A DNA stretch of 64,000 nucleotides from Thiohalomonas sp963783235 (GTDB taxonomy: Bacteria; Pseudomonadota; Gammaproteobacteria; Thiohalomonadales; Thiohalomonadaceae). The translations under genes were made by a program, and so were the position numbers. Below are positions 45,081 through 54,229 of the stretch, one piece after another. Position 1 is the first letter of the stretch. Every line of letters begins with the position of its first letter. The DNA is taken from positions 2,294,001-2,358,000 of the forward strand of contig CAWAMN010000001.1 of assembly GCA_963783235.1 (NCBI GenBank). Reading direction: 5' to 3'. Below the pieces are notes generated by a model. It was not told the origin of the DNA. It saw only the letters and a list, made by a program, of their open reading frames with translations, and ran no database searches.

Positions 45081-46028
45081 ATGAGCGAAGATAGTCTGGT
45101 TAGGATCGACGATCTCTATCGGTACTTCGGCGCGCATTGCGCGGTGAACCGCGTGAGCTTTGAGGTACGCCGCGGCGAAGTGCTGGGTTTCCTCGGTCCC
45201 AACGGGGCCGGCAAATCGACCACCATGCGGATGCTCACCGGCAACCTGGCGCCGAGCGGAGGCCGTATTACGGTGGGCGGGGTCGATATTCTCGAACACC
45301 CCAAACGCGCCAAGGCCGCCATCGGCTATCTGCCGGAGCAGCCGCCGCTCTACCGGGAACTGACGGTGGACGAATACCTGACCTACTGCGCGCGGCTCCA
45401 TCGCATCGAGAGTGGCCGAATCGCGGCGGCGCTCTCCGCTGCCAGGGAGCGCTGCGGACTGGCGGACAGCGGCGGACGGCTGATCGGCAATCTTTCCAAG
45501 GGTTACCAGCAACGGGTGGGTATCGCCCAGGCCATCATCCACTCCCCGGATGTGGTCGTGCTGGATGAGCCGACGGTAGGGCTCGACCCGATTCAGATCC
45601 GCGAAATCCGTGCCCTGATCCGCGAACTGGGCGGCGAACACAGCGTCATTCTTTCCACTCATATCCTGCCCGAGGTGCAGGCCACCTGCGATCGGGTGCA
45701 GATCATCAACCGCGGCGAACTGGTGGTCAGCGATTCCATCGCCGGACTGGAACAGCGCATGCAGACCTCCCGCCTGACGGTCGCCCTGCATCGCCCGCCC
45801 CGGCTTGAGAAACTCACTGCCCTCGATGGCGTGGTTTCGGTCGAAGAGAGTGGCGACGGCCGCTTTCACATCGGTCACGATCCGGCCAGGAGTCCCGCCG
45901 AGGCACTGGTCCTGGCCGCCGCGCGGGAGGATTGGGGGCTCTATGAACTCATCCCCGAGCGCCGCTCGCTGGAGGACATCTTTGTTGATTTGACCACGTC
46001 GGAACCGGCGCAGGAGGAGGCGGCGTGA
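45081..46028 (+). CDS. ABC transporter ATP-binding protein, GldA-like
   Basis: 315 residues. Walker A GPNGAGKSTTMRML, Q-loop YLPEQPPLY, signature NLSKGYQQRVGIAQA and Walker B VVVLDEPTVGLDP, then a C-terminal domain of about 90 residues ending in SLEDIFVDLT, typical of GldA/NatA-type exporters. It energises the permease encoded next (one-base overlap). In bacteria other than gliding Bacteroidetes, this set (ATPase, GldF, GldG, DUF4340) has no settled substrate; roles in cell-envelope maintenance are proposed. Confidence 0.92.
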   Translation: MSEDSLVRIDDLYRYFGAHCAVNRVSFEVRRGEVLGFLGPNGAGKSTTMRMLTGNLAPSGGRITVGGVDILEHPKRAKAAIGYLPEQPPLYRELTVDEYLTYCARLHRIESGRIAAALSAARERCGLADSGGRLIGNLSKGYQQRVGIAQAIIHSPDVVVLDEPTVGLDPIQIREIRALIRELGGEHSVILSTHILPEVQATCDRVQIINRGELVVSDSIAGLEQRMQTSRLTVALHRPPRLEKLTALDGVVSVEESGDGRFHIGHDPARSPAEALVLAAAREDWGLYELIPERRSLEDIFVDLTTSEPAQEEAA

Positions 46029-46777
46029 TGGTGGGACATATCGCGGCCCGGGAATTGCGAAGCCTGTTTCTTTCGCCGCTGGCCTGGTCGGTGCTGGCGG
46101 TGGTGGAATTTATCATCGCCTACCTTTTTCTCGGGCAGGTGGATGAATACGCCCGACTTCAGCCGCAACTGGCACGGCTGGAGAGCGCCCCGGGGCTGAC
46201 CGAGGTCGTGGCGGGCCCGATTTTCGGCACCGCCGCGGTGGTTCTGCTGCTGGTGGCGCCCCTGTTGACCATGCGCCTGGTGAGCGAGGAGCGGCGCGGC
46301 GGCACGCTGCCGCTACTGCTCTCGGCCCCGGTCTCCATGACCGAGATCGTCGTCGGTAAATATCTGGGCGTCATGGCGTTTTTCCTGGTGATGGTCGGGC
46401 TTATTGTCCTGATGCCACTATCGCTGCTGTTCGGCGGCACGCTGGATTTCGGTCTGCTGACGACCCAGGTCCTGGGACTGACGCTCATGCTGGCCGCCTT
46501 CGCCGCCGCGGGACTGTTCATGTCGACCCTGGCGGGCCAGCCCACCGTCGCGGCCGTGGCCAGTTTCGGGATTCTGCTGCTGCTCTGGATCCTGGACTGG
46601 GCCGGCGGGGCGGCCGGAGGCGATAGCCTGTTCGCTTACCTTTCACTGCAGCGTCACTACGAGGCCCTGTTGAAAGGGATTTTCGATACCAGCGATCTGG
46701 TCTACTACCTGCTGTTTATCGCCACTTTCCTGGTACTCAGCGTCCGCCGTCTGGATGCCGAACGCCTGCAGAGCTAA
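46028..46777 (+). CDS. ABC transporter permease, GldF-like
   Basis: 249 residues with six membrane helices, including MTIRLVSEERR-like MRLVSEERRGGTLPLLLSAP, the ABC-2 permease hallmark between helices two and three. Starts at the ATG inside TGATG; a GTG one codon earlier is possible. Couples with the ATPase before it and the GldG-like protein after it. Confidence 0.9.
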   Translation: MVGHIAARELRSLFLSPLAWSVLAVVEFIIAYLFLGQVDEYARLQPQLARLESAPGLTEVVAGPIFGTAAVVLLLVAPLLTMRLVSEERRGGTLPLLLSAPVSMTEIVVGKYLGVMAFFLVMVGLIVLMPLSLLFGGTLDFGLLTTQVLGLTLMLAAFAAAGLFMSTLAGQPTVAAVASFGILLLLWILDWAGGAAGGDSLFAYLSLQRHYEALLKGIFDTSDLVYYLLFIATFLVLSVRRLDAERLQS

Positions 46778-46798
46778 CCCGAGCGCAAATAAGACACC

Positions 46799-48181
46799 AT
46801 GGATATCGATCGCAAGAGCCGACGTCGACTGCGTTTTCAGAACTGGACCTTCGTGGTGCTGTTCCTGGCGGTCATTGGACTCATAGGCTGGCTCAGCACC
46901 CGCTACGACTACCAGGCCGACTGGACCGCCAGCGGCCGCCACACCCTCTCCGAGGCCAGTCGCCAACTGCTCGATGGTCTAAACGGTCCGGTAACCATTA
47001 CCGCGTTCGCACGGGAGAGCGACATGTCACAGCTTCGCCGCCGTATCCACGAGGTCATCGAGCGCTATCAGCGTCACAAGGCGAATATCTCCCTGGCATT
47101 CGTCGATCCGGACCAGCATCCCGACCGGGTCCGCGCACTGGATGTGACGGTGGACGGTGAGCTGGTAGTGGAGTACCAGGGCCGCACGGAGAACCTCAAA
47201 ACCCTTGGAGAGCAGGCCCTCACCAACGCCCTGCAACGGCTGGCCCGCAGTGGCGAACGCCGCGTGCTGTTTCTGGCCGGCCACGGCGAGCGCAGCCCGA
47301 AGGGCCGCAGCAATTTCGATTACGGGGATTGGAGTGCCCAACTGGAGAAAAAAGGCATCCGTTACGACACGCTCAATCTCAGCATCAGCCCCGCCATTCC
47401 CGAAGACGCCGCGGCACTGGTCATCGCCGACCCGCGCCAGGAACTGCTGCCGGGTGAGGCAACGCTGATCACGAACTGGGTGGCTAAAGGCGGCAATCTC
47501 CTGTGGTTGCGGGAACCGGATGGCGCCGATGGACTTGAAGCGCTGGCCCAGCAGCTTGGCGTTGCACTCGGAAAAGGCAAGCTGGTCGATCCGACCGGTC
47601 AGTTGCTGGGTATCAGCCACCCCGCCTTCGTCGTGGTGGCGGAGTATCCGGACCATCCGGTAACCGGCGATCTCACCGCCCTTACCCTGTTTCCCATCGC
47701 GGGCCATCTGATCACCGGCAAGAGCGATATGCAAATTCAGCCCATCTTGCGCACCCTGGAGCGCAGCTGGGCCGAGACCGGAAAGCTGGAAGGCACGATT
47801 GGTCATGACTCGGGCGAGCCCTCCGGCCCGCTGACCTTGGGTGTGGCCGCCACCCGGGTTTTGGCCGGCCGTGGCGATGCCGAAAAGAGCGAAGCCGAAG
47901 CGACCGAACGGACCCAGCGCGCCGTGGTCATTGCGGACGCCGATTTTCTCTCCAATCAGTATCTTGGCAACGGCGCCAATCTTGAGCTCGGCAACCGGCT
48001 GGTGAATTGGCTGAGCCATGATGACGCCTTTATCCGCGTCCAGCCCCGCACCGCACCGGATACCTCACTCACCTTGAGTCCGGTGTTATCGGCCGTGCTC
48101 GGCTTCGGCTTTCTGCTGATCCTGCCTCTGGGGCTGGCGGGGACCGGGGTGTTGATCTGGTGGCGACGCCGTAAACGGTAG
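46799..48181 (+). CDS. GldG-family ABC transporter auxiliary protein
   Basis: 460 residues. N-terminal helix (about 16-36), a large extracytoplasmic domain with YDYQADWTASGRHTLSEAS, VVEYQGRTENL and RRVLFLAGHGERSP, and a C-terminal helix (about 432-455) followed by a basic tail. This is the ABC_transp_aux/GldG layout; the outer domain probably recognises or gates the substrate. Contains IVIADADFLSN-like VVIADADFLSNQYLG near the end. Confidence 0.9.
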   Translation: MDIDRKSRRRLRFQNWTFVVLFLAVIGLIGWLSTRYDYQADWTASGRHTLSEASRQLLDGLNGPVTITAFARESDMSQLRRRIHEVIERYQRHKANISLAFVDPDQHPDRVRALDVTVDGELVVEYQGRTENLKTLGEQALTNALQRLARSGERRVLFLAGHGERSPKGRSNFDYGDWSAQLEKKGIRYDTLNLSISPAIPEDAAALVIADPRQELLPGEATLITNWVAKGGNLLWLREPDGADGLEALAQQLGVALGKGKLVDPTGQLLGISHPAFVVVAEYPDHPVTGDLTALTLFPIAGHLITGKSDMQIQPILRTLERSWAETGKLEGTIGHDSGEPSGPLTLGVAATRVLAGRGDAEKSEAEATERTQRAVVIADADFLSNQYLGNGANLELGNRLVNWLSHDDAFIRVQPRTAPDTSLTLSPVLSAVLGFGFLLILPLGLAGTGVLIWWRRRKR

Positions 48182-48187
48182 GGGGCC

Positions 48188-49048
48188 ATGAATTCGCGAA
48201 CACTGCTTAATCTGGGGTTGCTGGTGCTGGTGGGAATCCTTGTCGCGCTTGCAATCTGGGAGCCCGGCAAAGAGGCGCCACCCGGCCCCAAGCCACTCAC
48301 TGAACTGAATCCTGCCGAGGTCGACCGCGTGCGGATCGAGCGCGCGGGACAGGCCGCCGTGGCCGCCGAGCGAAACGAAGACGGGAGTTGGCGGCTGACC
48401 GAACCGCGCCCGCTTCCCGCCAACGACTATCGTTTCGACTCTCTGGTGAGTGTGGCGAAAGCCCCCGATCAAGGCGGTTTTCCGGTTCGGGACGAACTCG
48501 ACGCCTTTGGGCTCGCCGAGCCCCGGGTCCGCCTGCAGCTAAACGATCTGACGCTGGATTTCGGCAACACCACGCCGGTGGACCAGCGCCGCTATGTGCG
48601 CGTCGGCGACACCGTCCACCTGATCGGCGATACCCACTACTACCATCTGATCGGCGGCATCGGCACCTTCGCCAGCCGACGACTGCTACCGGAAGACGGC
48701 GCCCTCACGGCCATTTCCCTGCCAAAACTGGAACTGCATCAGCAGAAAGGGAAGTGGAGCGTGGCACCGGAAGCGGCGGAAGCTTCCGCCGATGACATCG
48801 CCAAACTGGTGGACAACTGGCGGCATGCCCGCGCCATCGAGGTGAAGAGCTGGGACGAACCTGCACCCCAAGGCGAAACCATCCGAATCCACCTGGCGGG
48901 GACAACTGCACCGGTCCAGTTCGTGATCGCCTCCCGCGAGCCGCAGACGGTACTGGTGCGCCCCGACTGGCAGCTCGCCTATCATCTGCCCGACTCGGTG
49001 ACCGAGGAGCTTCTATCTCTCGGAAGCGCCGAAGGGAAGAAAAGATAA
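48188..49048 (+). CDS. DUF4340 domain protein of the Gld-type transporter operon
   Basis: 286 residues with one N-terminal helix (about 7-24), then a beta-rich extracytoplasmic part (NPAEVDRVRIERAG, DGSWRLTEPRPLPAND, FDSLVSVAKAP). DUF4340 genes regularly close GldA-F-G operons. Lies six bases after the GldG-like gene. Role probably structural or substrate-facing; no enzyme motif seen. Confidence 0.88.
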   Translation: MNSRTLLNLGLLVLVGILVALAIWEPGKEAPPGPKPLTELNPAEVDRVRIERAGQAAVAAERNEDGSWRLTEPRPLPANDYRFDSLVSVAKAPDQGGFPVRDELDAFGLAEPRVRLQLNDLTLDFGNTTPVDQRRYVRVGDTVHLIGDTHYYHLIGGIGTFASRRLLPEDGALTAISLPKLELHQQKGKWSVAPEAAEASADDIAKLVDNWRHARAIEVKSWDEPAPQGETIRIHLAGTTAPVQFVIASREPQTVLVRPDWQLAYHLPDSVTEELLSLGSAEGKKR

Positions 49049-49050
49049 AA

Positions 49051-49257
49051 CCACAGAGGGCACAGAGGCTGAATGATCCAGTGGAACTTCCAGTTCCCCG
49101 TGGGATGGGCAAAGGGGCGTAGCGACCCGCCCAACACCAAGAAAGATGATGGGCACGCTTCGCTTTGCCCATCCTACGAATTGCCATGAACTTTAACCCC
49201 CGTGCTCCCCGTGTCCCCGTGGTTTCGGATAACTCTGTTTCTCCGTGTCCTCCATGG
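49051..49257. repeat. Intergenic repeats upstream of mutM (CACAGAG/CCGTG type)
   Basis: CCACAGAGGGCACAGAGG at 49051, then CCCCGTGCTCCCCGTGTCCC ending in GTGGTTT at 49197-49224 and a related CTCCGTGTCCTCCATGG at about 49241-49257. Both main blocks recur in inverted orientation downstream of mutM. In a wrong frame they spell HGGHGEHG-like peptides. Confidence 0.8.
49101..49178. repeat. Imperfect inverted repeat (GGATGGGCAAAG type)
   Basis: GGGATGGGCAAAGGGGCGTA (about 49102) pairs with CGCTTCGCTTTGCCCATCCT (about 49156). A decayed relative occurs at 51477-51535. Such hairpin repeats are scattered in gammaproteobacterial intergenic DNA. Confidence 0.65.
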
Positions 49258-49286
49258 CTAACCCAAATCTAAACGAGTAGCCCCAA

Positions 49287-50102
49287 GTGCCCGAACTCCC
49301 CGAGGTGGAGACCACCCGGCGCGGTATCGCGCCGCACATCACCGGCCGGCGCATCGTTGCCGTGGAGGTCCGCGAACCGCGTCTGCGCTGGCCGATTCCT
49401 TCCGATATCGGCAAGCTCGCCGGGGGACAAAAAGTGAGCGAGGTGGCCCGGCGGGGGAAATACCTGCTGCTGTCACTCGAGCGCGGAACGATCATTTTGC
49501 ACCTGGGGATGTCCGGCAGCCTGCGGGTGCTGCACGAGGCGCCGGAGCCGGGTCGACACGACCACGTGGATCTGGTCTTTGAGGAGGGCCTGCGCCTGCG
49601 TCTTACCGATCCGCGGCGCTTCGGGGCTTTGCTGTGGTCCGAAGGCGCGCCGGAGCGCCACAAGCTGCTCGCCGGGTTGGGACCCGAACCGCTGGACGAG
49701 GCCTTCGACGGTGATTATCTGTTCCGCCGCTCCCGCGGCCGGCGCGTCCCGGTCAAGGCCTTTTTGATGGATGCCAAGGCGGTGGTGGGAGTCGGCAACA
49801 TCTACGCCAACGAGGCGCTGTTCATGGCCGGCATCCGTCCCGACCGCCCGGCCGGAGGCATCTCCCGCACCCGCTATCGGCGCCTGGCGGAATACGTACG
49901 CAGCGTCCTCGAGCAGGCGATCAGCCAGGGTGGCACCACCCTGCGGGACTTCACCGACAGCGAAGGGCGCCCCGGCTATTTCGCCCAGAGTCTCGCCGTT
50001 TACGGCCGCGGCGGCATGCCCTGCCCCGCCTGCGATACCCGACTGCGCGAAATCCGCATCGGACAGCGCTCGACCGTGTTCTGCCCGCGGTGCCAGCGCT
50101 GA
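49287..50102 (+). CDS. mutM: Formamidopyrimidine-DNA glycosylase
   Basis: 271 residues, the normal Fpg length. Starts PELPEVETTRRGI, giving the catalytic N-terminal proline and Glu. Then HLGMSGSLRV, the helix-two-turn-helix DAKAVVGVGNIYANEALF, the TTLRDFTDSEGRPGYF block and a C-terminal zinc finger CPACDTRL...CPRCQR. Removes oxidised purines such as 8-oxoguanine and nicks the strand. Standalone gene framed by inverted intergenic repeats on both sides. Confidence 0.96.
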   Translation: MPELPEVETTRRGIAPHITGRRIVAVEVREPRLRWPIPSDIGKLAGGQKVSEVARRGKYLLLSLERGTIILHLGMSGSLRVLHEAPEPGRHDHVDLVFEEGLRLRLTDPRRFGALLWSEGAPERHKLLAGLGPEPLDEAFDGDYLFRRSRGRRVPVKAFLMDAKAVVGVGNIYANEALFMAGIRPDRPAGGISRTRYRRLAEYVRSVLEQAISQGGTTLRDFTDSEGRPGYFAQSLAVYGRGGMPCPACDTRLREIRIGQRSTVFCPRCQR

Positions 50103-50110
50103 TCTATTTG

Positions 50111-50341
50111 CCACAGAGGGCAACAGAGAACACAGAGTAATGAAAAACCACGGGGGACACGGGGAGCACGGGGCTTCCTGAGGGCTGTTGGGAGGCGCGC
50201 CTCGGTGTAATCGTGCCGAGGCGGCGCTCCTCCTGTAAGCAACAGACCGAAACGGCAGCATTGGAAGAGCTTAGAAATCTCTGTGCCCTCTGTGGTTTGA
50301 AAAAAAACAGATCCCCGTGTTCTCCGTGCCCCCCGTGGTTT
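50111..50341. repeat. Intergenic repeats downstream of mutM, inverted relative to the upstream set
   Basis: AACCACGGGGGACACGGGGA and following GCACGGGG (50146-50173) are the near-exact reverse complement of 49197-49224. CTCTGTGCCCTCTGTGGTTT (50280-50299) is the complement of 49051-49068. A further CCCCGTGTTCTCCGTGCCCC block ends at 50341. Confidence 0.8.
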
Positions 50342-50387
50342 ATCCCTGTAAACTGCTGTGCTTTCGATTCGGACTTCGTAAGCAACC

Positions 50388-51431
50388 ATGCCGGCACCCG
50401 ACACGATCTTCGCCTCGCCCGACAACCTGCGCCTCGCCTTCGAGACGGGGCTTGGCCGTCTTATCGAGCGCGACGGCCTGGGGCCTTTCATCCTGGCCAC
50501 CGCCAACGCCAGCTTCGAGCCGGAGCTCTGGGAGGCACTGCGGCCAGCGCTTCGCAAACGCTTCAACGAATTGATAGCCGAGTATCGCCATCGTTTGCAG
50601 GGTGGAGGTGATATCCCCGACGGCCAGGAGGATTTGACTGTCTTTCTCAAGCTGGCCCTGCTCGGGTTCGACGCCCTGGAGCCGACCCGTTTTCGCCGTG
50701 CCGGCCCCTGGGAGGTGCAGTTCAATCCGCTACGCGCCTTTCGCCCCCGGCGCATGAGTGCCCAGACGGCGGAAGGCATCAGAAAGCCTTTCGACCCCGA
50801 CGGTTTCCATTTCAACAAGCCTTTCATGGAGAAGGAGATCCTCTGGGAGGGGGCGTTGGATGGCACCGACGCGGCGCTCTACTACAACAAATACCCGTTT
50901 GTGACCCGGCACGGTCTCCTTGTCCCCGAACGCCACGAGCAGCATCCGCAATACCTGACCCGACACCTGCACAACTTCGCCTGGGAGCAGGCGGCACGGC
51001 TGGGCGAAACCCTGCCGGGGGTGGGACTCGGATACAACGCGTATGGCGCCGGCGCCTCGGTCAACCACCTTCATCTGCAGCTATTCGTGAGCGAGGCTCC
51101 GTTCCCGGTGGCCGATCCGCGTTTCCTGCACAACGGCGGCGACGAATCCTATCCTGCCCATTGCATGGCCCTGAGCGATGTCGAGGAGGCCTGGAGGCAG
51201 GTGGACACACTGCACCGTAGCGGCACGGCTTACAATCTCATCTACCTGCCCGGCCGTGCCTACCTTCTGCCCCGCCGAACGCAGGGCAGCTTCCAACTAC
51301 CGGGATGGTGCAGCACCTGTGCGTGGTACGAAATGGCCGGCGGCATGATCACCTTCAGCGAAGAGCCTTTTCACGGCCTGCTCCCGGAGCATATGGCGGA
51401 ACTACTCACCTCCGCCACACTGCAGCCCTGA
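50388..51431 (+). CDS. HIT-superfamily nucleotide phosphorylase/transferase-like protein
   Basis: 347 residues. Residues 227-231 read HLHLQ in the context GAGASVNHLHLQLFVS, the histidine site of the GalT/Ap4A-phosphorylase/GDP-hexose phosphorylase branch of the HIT superfamily. Upstream parts include FNPLRAFRPRRM and FHFNKPFMEKEILWEG. A C-terminal WCSTCAWYEMAGG adds two cysteines. It probably transfers a nucleotidyl group through a His intermediate; the substrate is unknown. Starts MPAPDTIFASPDNL directly after the repeat block. Confidence 0.75.
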   Translation: MPAPDTIFASPDNLRLAFETGLGRLIERDGLGPFILATANASFEPELWEALRPALRKRFNELIAEYRHRLQGGGDIPDGQEDLTVFLKLALLGFDALEPTRFRRAGPWEVQFNPLRAFRPRRMSAQTAEGIRKPFDPDGFHFNKPFMEKEILWEGALDGTDAALYYNKYPFVTRHGLLVPERHEQHPQYLTRHLHNFAWEQAARLGETLPGVGLGYNAYGAGASVNHLHLQLFVSEAPFPVADPRFLHNGGDESYPAHCMALSDVEEAWRQVDTLHRSGTAYNLIYLPGRAYLLPRRTQGSFQLPGWCSTCAWYEMAGGMITFSEEPFHGLLPEHMAELLTSATLQP

Positions 51432-51476
51432 GTCGTGCAAAGTCGCTTGGCGACGAGTCCATTCCTTACGTTGATT

Positions 51477-51535
51477 AAAGCGTGACGAACCGATGGACAC
51501 GCTTCACTTTGCCTACAGGGACGTAGGTAAAGGGC
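51477..51535. repeat. Decayed copy of the GGATGGGCAAAG-type inverted repeat
   Basis: GATGGACACGCTTCACTTTG (51491 onward) parallels GATGGGCACGCTTCGCTTTG at 49148, followed by a diverged complementary arm GGTAAAGGGCGAG. No coding potential seen in the 219-base gap. Confidence 0.5.
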
Positions 51536-51650
51536 GAGAGCAGGATGCGGTAGCCTTGGCGGCCTCCGCAACATTGCGGAGAGGCGCCGTTGCGACTAAT
51601 CGTTAGGTACCGGAAAGGAAGCCGCAACACACTGTTCGCAGGAGCGAACC

Positions 51651-52031
51651 ATGACGACCCTGTCACGGATGACCGCAGTTTGGACACTGCTGGGGGTGAC
51701 CGGCTGCGCAGGGCTGGGGCCGACGAGTCCACCAACTGCCAGCCTGTCTGATGCTGAAAAGGCACTGCAACAGGCCTATGCCGCCGACGCGGCGGAATTT
51801 GCCACACTCGAAGTGCAGATGGCCGAGGACAAACTGGAGCAGGCCGTTGCCATTGTCGAGTCCGAACAGCAGGGGCAGTTGGCCCGCTCCCGGCGCCTGG
51901 CGGAGCAGGCGGAAGTGGACGCGCAACTGGCTATCGTCAAGGCCGAAACGGAACGCCTGCATCAACTCAGAAGAAGACTGGCCGAGACGCTGGAGATGCT
52001 ACGGGACGGCCGCGGGGAAACGGAACCATGA
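51651..52031 (+). CDS. DUF4398-type lipoprotein
   Basis: 126 residues; lipobox VTGC (Cys at 19) after a short signal. The mature part is a helical DUF4398-like domain: AYAADAAEFATLEVQMAEDK, then a coiled-coil LAEQAEVDAQLAIVKAETER. GGAGCG precedes the ATG. Overlaps the OmpA-type gene by four bases, so the two lipoproteins are made together and probably work together at the outer membrane. Confidence 0.82.
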   Translation: MTTLSRMTAVWTLLGVTGCAGLGPTSPPTASLSDAEKALQQAYAADAAEFATLEVQMAEDKLEQAVAIVESEQQGQLARSRRLAEQAEVDAQLAIVKAETERLHQLRRRLAETLEMLRDGRGETEP

Positions 52032-52822
52032 AAGGAATCATTACGTTGTTGTCGGCGATGTTGATCACCGCCTGTACCGCCGTGCCCGTCCAGGAAAAAC
52101 CGGAGCTCGCCGAGGTCCGTGACAGCTACCGCGCCGTCGCCGGCGTACCGGAGATCCGTGCCAATGCCGCCTATCTCCTGCACCAGGCGGATCAGGCCAT
52201 TCGGCGGGCGGCCGAAACCGCGGATGGGGCCGAGTACAACCACCAGATTTACATGGCGAGACGCTATCTCGATATGGCCCAGGCCGTCACCAACCGCGAA
52301 CTCTCACAGCGTGAAGTCGAGAGACTGGCCCACCAGCGCAATCAATTGCGCAGGCAACGGCGCGCCGAGGAAGAGGCGGAGTCGGCCCGCCGGACGGAGG
52401 CACTGGAGGCGGAGTTGGCGGCGCTGGAGGCAACGCGGGTCGATCGGGGAATTTTGGTGACACTCCAGGATGTCCTGTTCACCCCTGGACGGACCGAGTT
52501 GACCCCTTCCGCCCGGGACGAACTGGAGATCCTCGGTGATTTCCTCCGCGACCACCCGGATCGCTCGGTGATGGTCGAAGGGCATACCGACAGCTTCGGC
52601 AACGCCGATTACAACATGGTCCTGTCGGAGCGGAGGGCCGACAGCGTCAAGCAGGCACTCGTCGAACGGGGCATCGAGCCCGAACGCATCGTCAGCCGCG
52701 GCTACGGCGAGACCCGCCCCATCGCCAGCAACGTGACCGAAGCCGGACGACAGCTGAACCGGCGCGTCGAGGTGGTGATACTGGCTGAAGGCGTCGAACC
52801 GCCCAAGCCAGAGGAAACCTGA
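52028..52822 (+). CDS. OmpA-family lipoprotein with DUF4398 domain
   Basis: 264 residues; lipobox ITAC (Cys at 16). N-terminal DUF4398-like helices, a long charged coiled coil (residues about 90-135), then an OmpA C-terminal peptidoglycan-binding domain: VLFTPGRTELTPSARDEL, VEGHTDSFGNADYNMVLSER and GYGETRPIASN with the Asp and Arg that grip diaminopimelate. Tethers outer membrane to cell wall. Confidence 0.92.
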   Translation: MKGIITLLSAMLITACTAVPVQEKPELAEVRDSYRAVAGVPEIRANAAYLLHQADQAIRRAAETADGAEYNHQIYMARRYLDMAQAVTNRELSQREVERLAHQRNQLRRQRRAEEEAESARRTEALEAELAALEATRVDRGILVTLQDVLFTPGRTELTPSARDELEILGDFLRDHPDRSVMVEGHTDSFGNADYNMVLSERRADSVKQALVERGIEPERIVSRGYGETRPIASNVTEAGRQLNRRVEVVILAEGVEPPKPEET

Positions 52823-52852
52823 AGCACCACTGAACGGACCACTATTACTGTG

Positions 52853-54220
52853 TTAGCGTTCTCGACCCGCTTCGTGAAAGGCCTTGCTTACAGGAGACAG
52901 TAAGTACTCGAAAACGGTGCGCTCACCCAGCTTTATTTCAGCTGCGACTTGCATACCCGGCACCAGGTCGTAGGAGATTTTATCCGCGATCAACTTCTGA
53001 CTGCCGAGCCCTACCAGGGTCCGATACATCAGAGGTTGCGACTCGGCTCCATTCTGAGGCCTGCCGTTTACGGCGGAGTCTCTCGAGTCAGCGGCCACAT
53101 GTTCGACAACGCCTTCTATCATCCCGTATTTTTGAAATTGAAAAGCTGTAAGTTTTAGTTTGGCCTCCTGGCCAGGACGCACAAATCCAACGTCCTGATT
53201 GGCGAGCCAGACTTCTGCCCGCAGATCATCTGACAACGGAACGAGTGTCATCAGGATCGTACCGGGCTGAGTTACAGTACCGGCGGTGTGTGTGGCCAAA
53301 TCTTTCACGATGCCGCTCTGTGGCGCTGCCAATTCCAGCAATGATCGGCGGTGTTTCTGTTTGGCGATCTCCGCTTCGAGTCTGTTGAGTTTTTCGGAGA
53401 TTTGGGCCCGTTCTGAGCGCAAACGGCGTTCGTTTTCGCTCCGTAGCTGAGTGATCTTGCGTCGGGCCTGTAGTTTTGCCGCCTTTTCGCGAGCAATGAT
53501 CTGATCCTGAGCCTTGAGTTCCTCCTCCTTTTCAATGCGCTCCCTCGTCTTTTGAATGGCTTCCAGACTACCCGCATGACCGCTTTTGGAGAGTTTCAGG
53601 TAAGCGGCTTCCTCTTTTCTGTAAAGCGGAAGGATTTTTTTCAGTTTCTCTTTGGTTTCTTCCGCCAGGGCCAATTCCTTTCCTGCGCGCTCCAATCCGG
53701 CTTGCTGCTCCGCAATCGCCGACTCAAGTGCCCGTTTGTTGGCTTGGTACTGAAGCTGCACTTCTCGAAAAGGCGCATCCGGATCTTCATCAGCCTTAAG
53801 GAACGGGGTTCCTTCAAGTTCCGCCTCGGTCCTGCGAAGATTCAGCCGGGCACGGATGTATTCATCACGTGATGAGTGGTAATCGGCATCCACCTGCGTT
53901 GTATCCATACGCATCAGGACCTGTCCCGCTTCCACTTTCTCGCCTTCCCGGACCAGGATTTCCCGAATAAGCCCCGCTTCCGCCGGCTGGACAATCTTCA
54001 CGTAAGTCGACGGAATCAGCTTTCCCTGAGCGACTGCCACGATGTCCAGGCGCCCTACAGCAGCCCAAATCAGCGCGCAGGCGAAAAGGAGAATCAGGCT
54101 GCCCAATATGGCTCGAGGGATAGGGTGCGGCGGTTTCGATTGGACACTGAGAATGCCTGGAGAGAAGCTGGCGGGATGGTCGCCCATCCCGCCCTTCTTT
54201 CCCGAACGAAAGAGCTTCAT
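52853..54220 (-). CDS. HlyD-family type I secretion adaptor
   Basis: 455 residues. Short cytoplasmic N-terminus, one helix (about 38-58), lipoyl halves IVQPAEAGLIREILVREGEK and LAAPQSGIVKDLATHTAGTV separated by a coiled coil of about 200 residues, and the C-terminal beta domain with PGMQVAAEIKLGERTVFEYL typical of HlyD/PrtE. Lies 10 bases after the stop of the giant RTX gene on the same strand, so it most likely exports that protein. The ABC ATPase and TolC partner are not in the window. Codon use is less GC-biased than in neighbours. Confidence 0.92.
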   Translation of the reverse strand: MKLFRSGKKGGMGDHPASFSPGILSVQSKPPHPIPRAILGSLILLFACALIWAAVGRLDIVAVAQGKLIPSTYVKIVQPAEAGLIREILVREGEKVEAGQVLMRMDTTQVDADYHSSRDEYIRARLNLRRTEAELEGTPFLKADEDPDAPFREVQLQYQANKRALESAIAEQQAGLERAGKELALAEETKEKLKKILPLYRKEEAAYLKLSKSGHAGSLEAIQKTRERIEKEEELKAQDQIIAREKAAKLQARRKITQLRSENERRLRSERAQISEKLNRLEAEIAKQKHRRSLLELAAPQSGIVKDLATHTAGTVTQPGTILMTLVPLSDDLRAEVWLANQDVGFVRPGQEAKLKLTAFQFQKYGMIEGVVEHVAADSRDSAVNGRPQNGAESQPLMYRTLVGLGSQKLIADKISYDLVPGMQVAAEIKLGERTVFEYLLSPVSKAFHEAGRER

Positions 54221-54229
54221 TTTACTGCA

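Noticed and set aside
45039..45878. 279-codon minus-strand frame opposite the ABC ATPase gene
   Set aside because: Lacks any domain; the opposite strand has complete Walker and signature motifs.
50104..50397. Apparent protein with NHGGHGEHG text
   Set aside because: It is translation of the intergenic repeat, a common mis-annotation.
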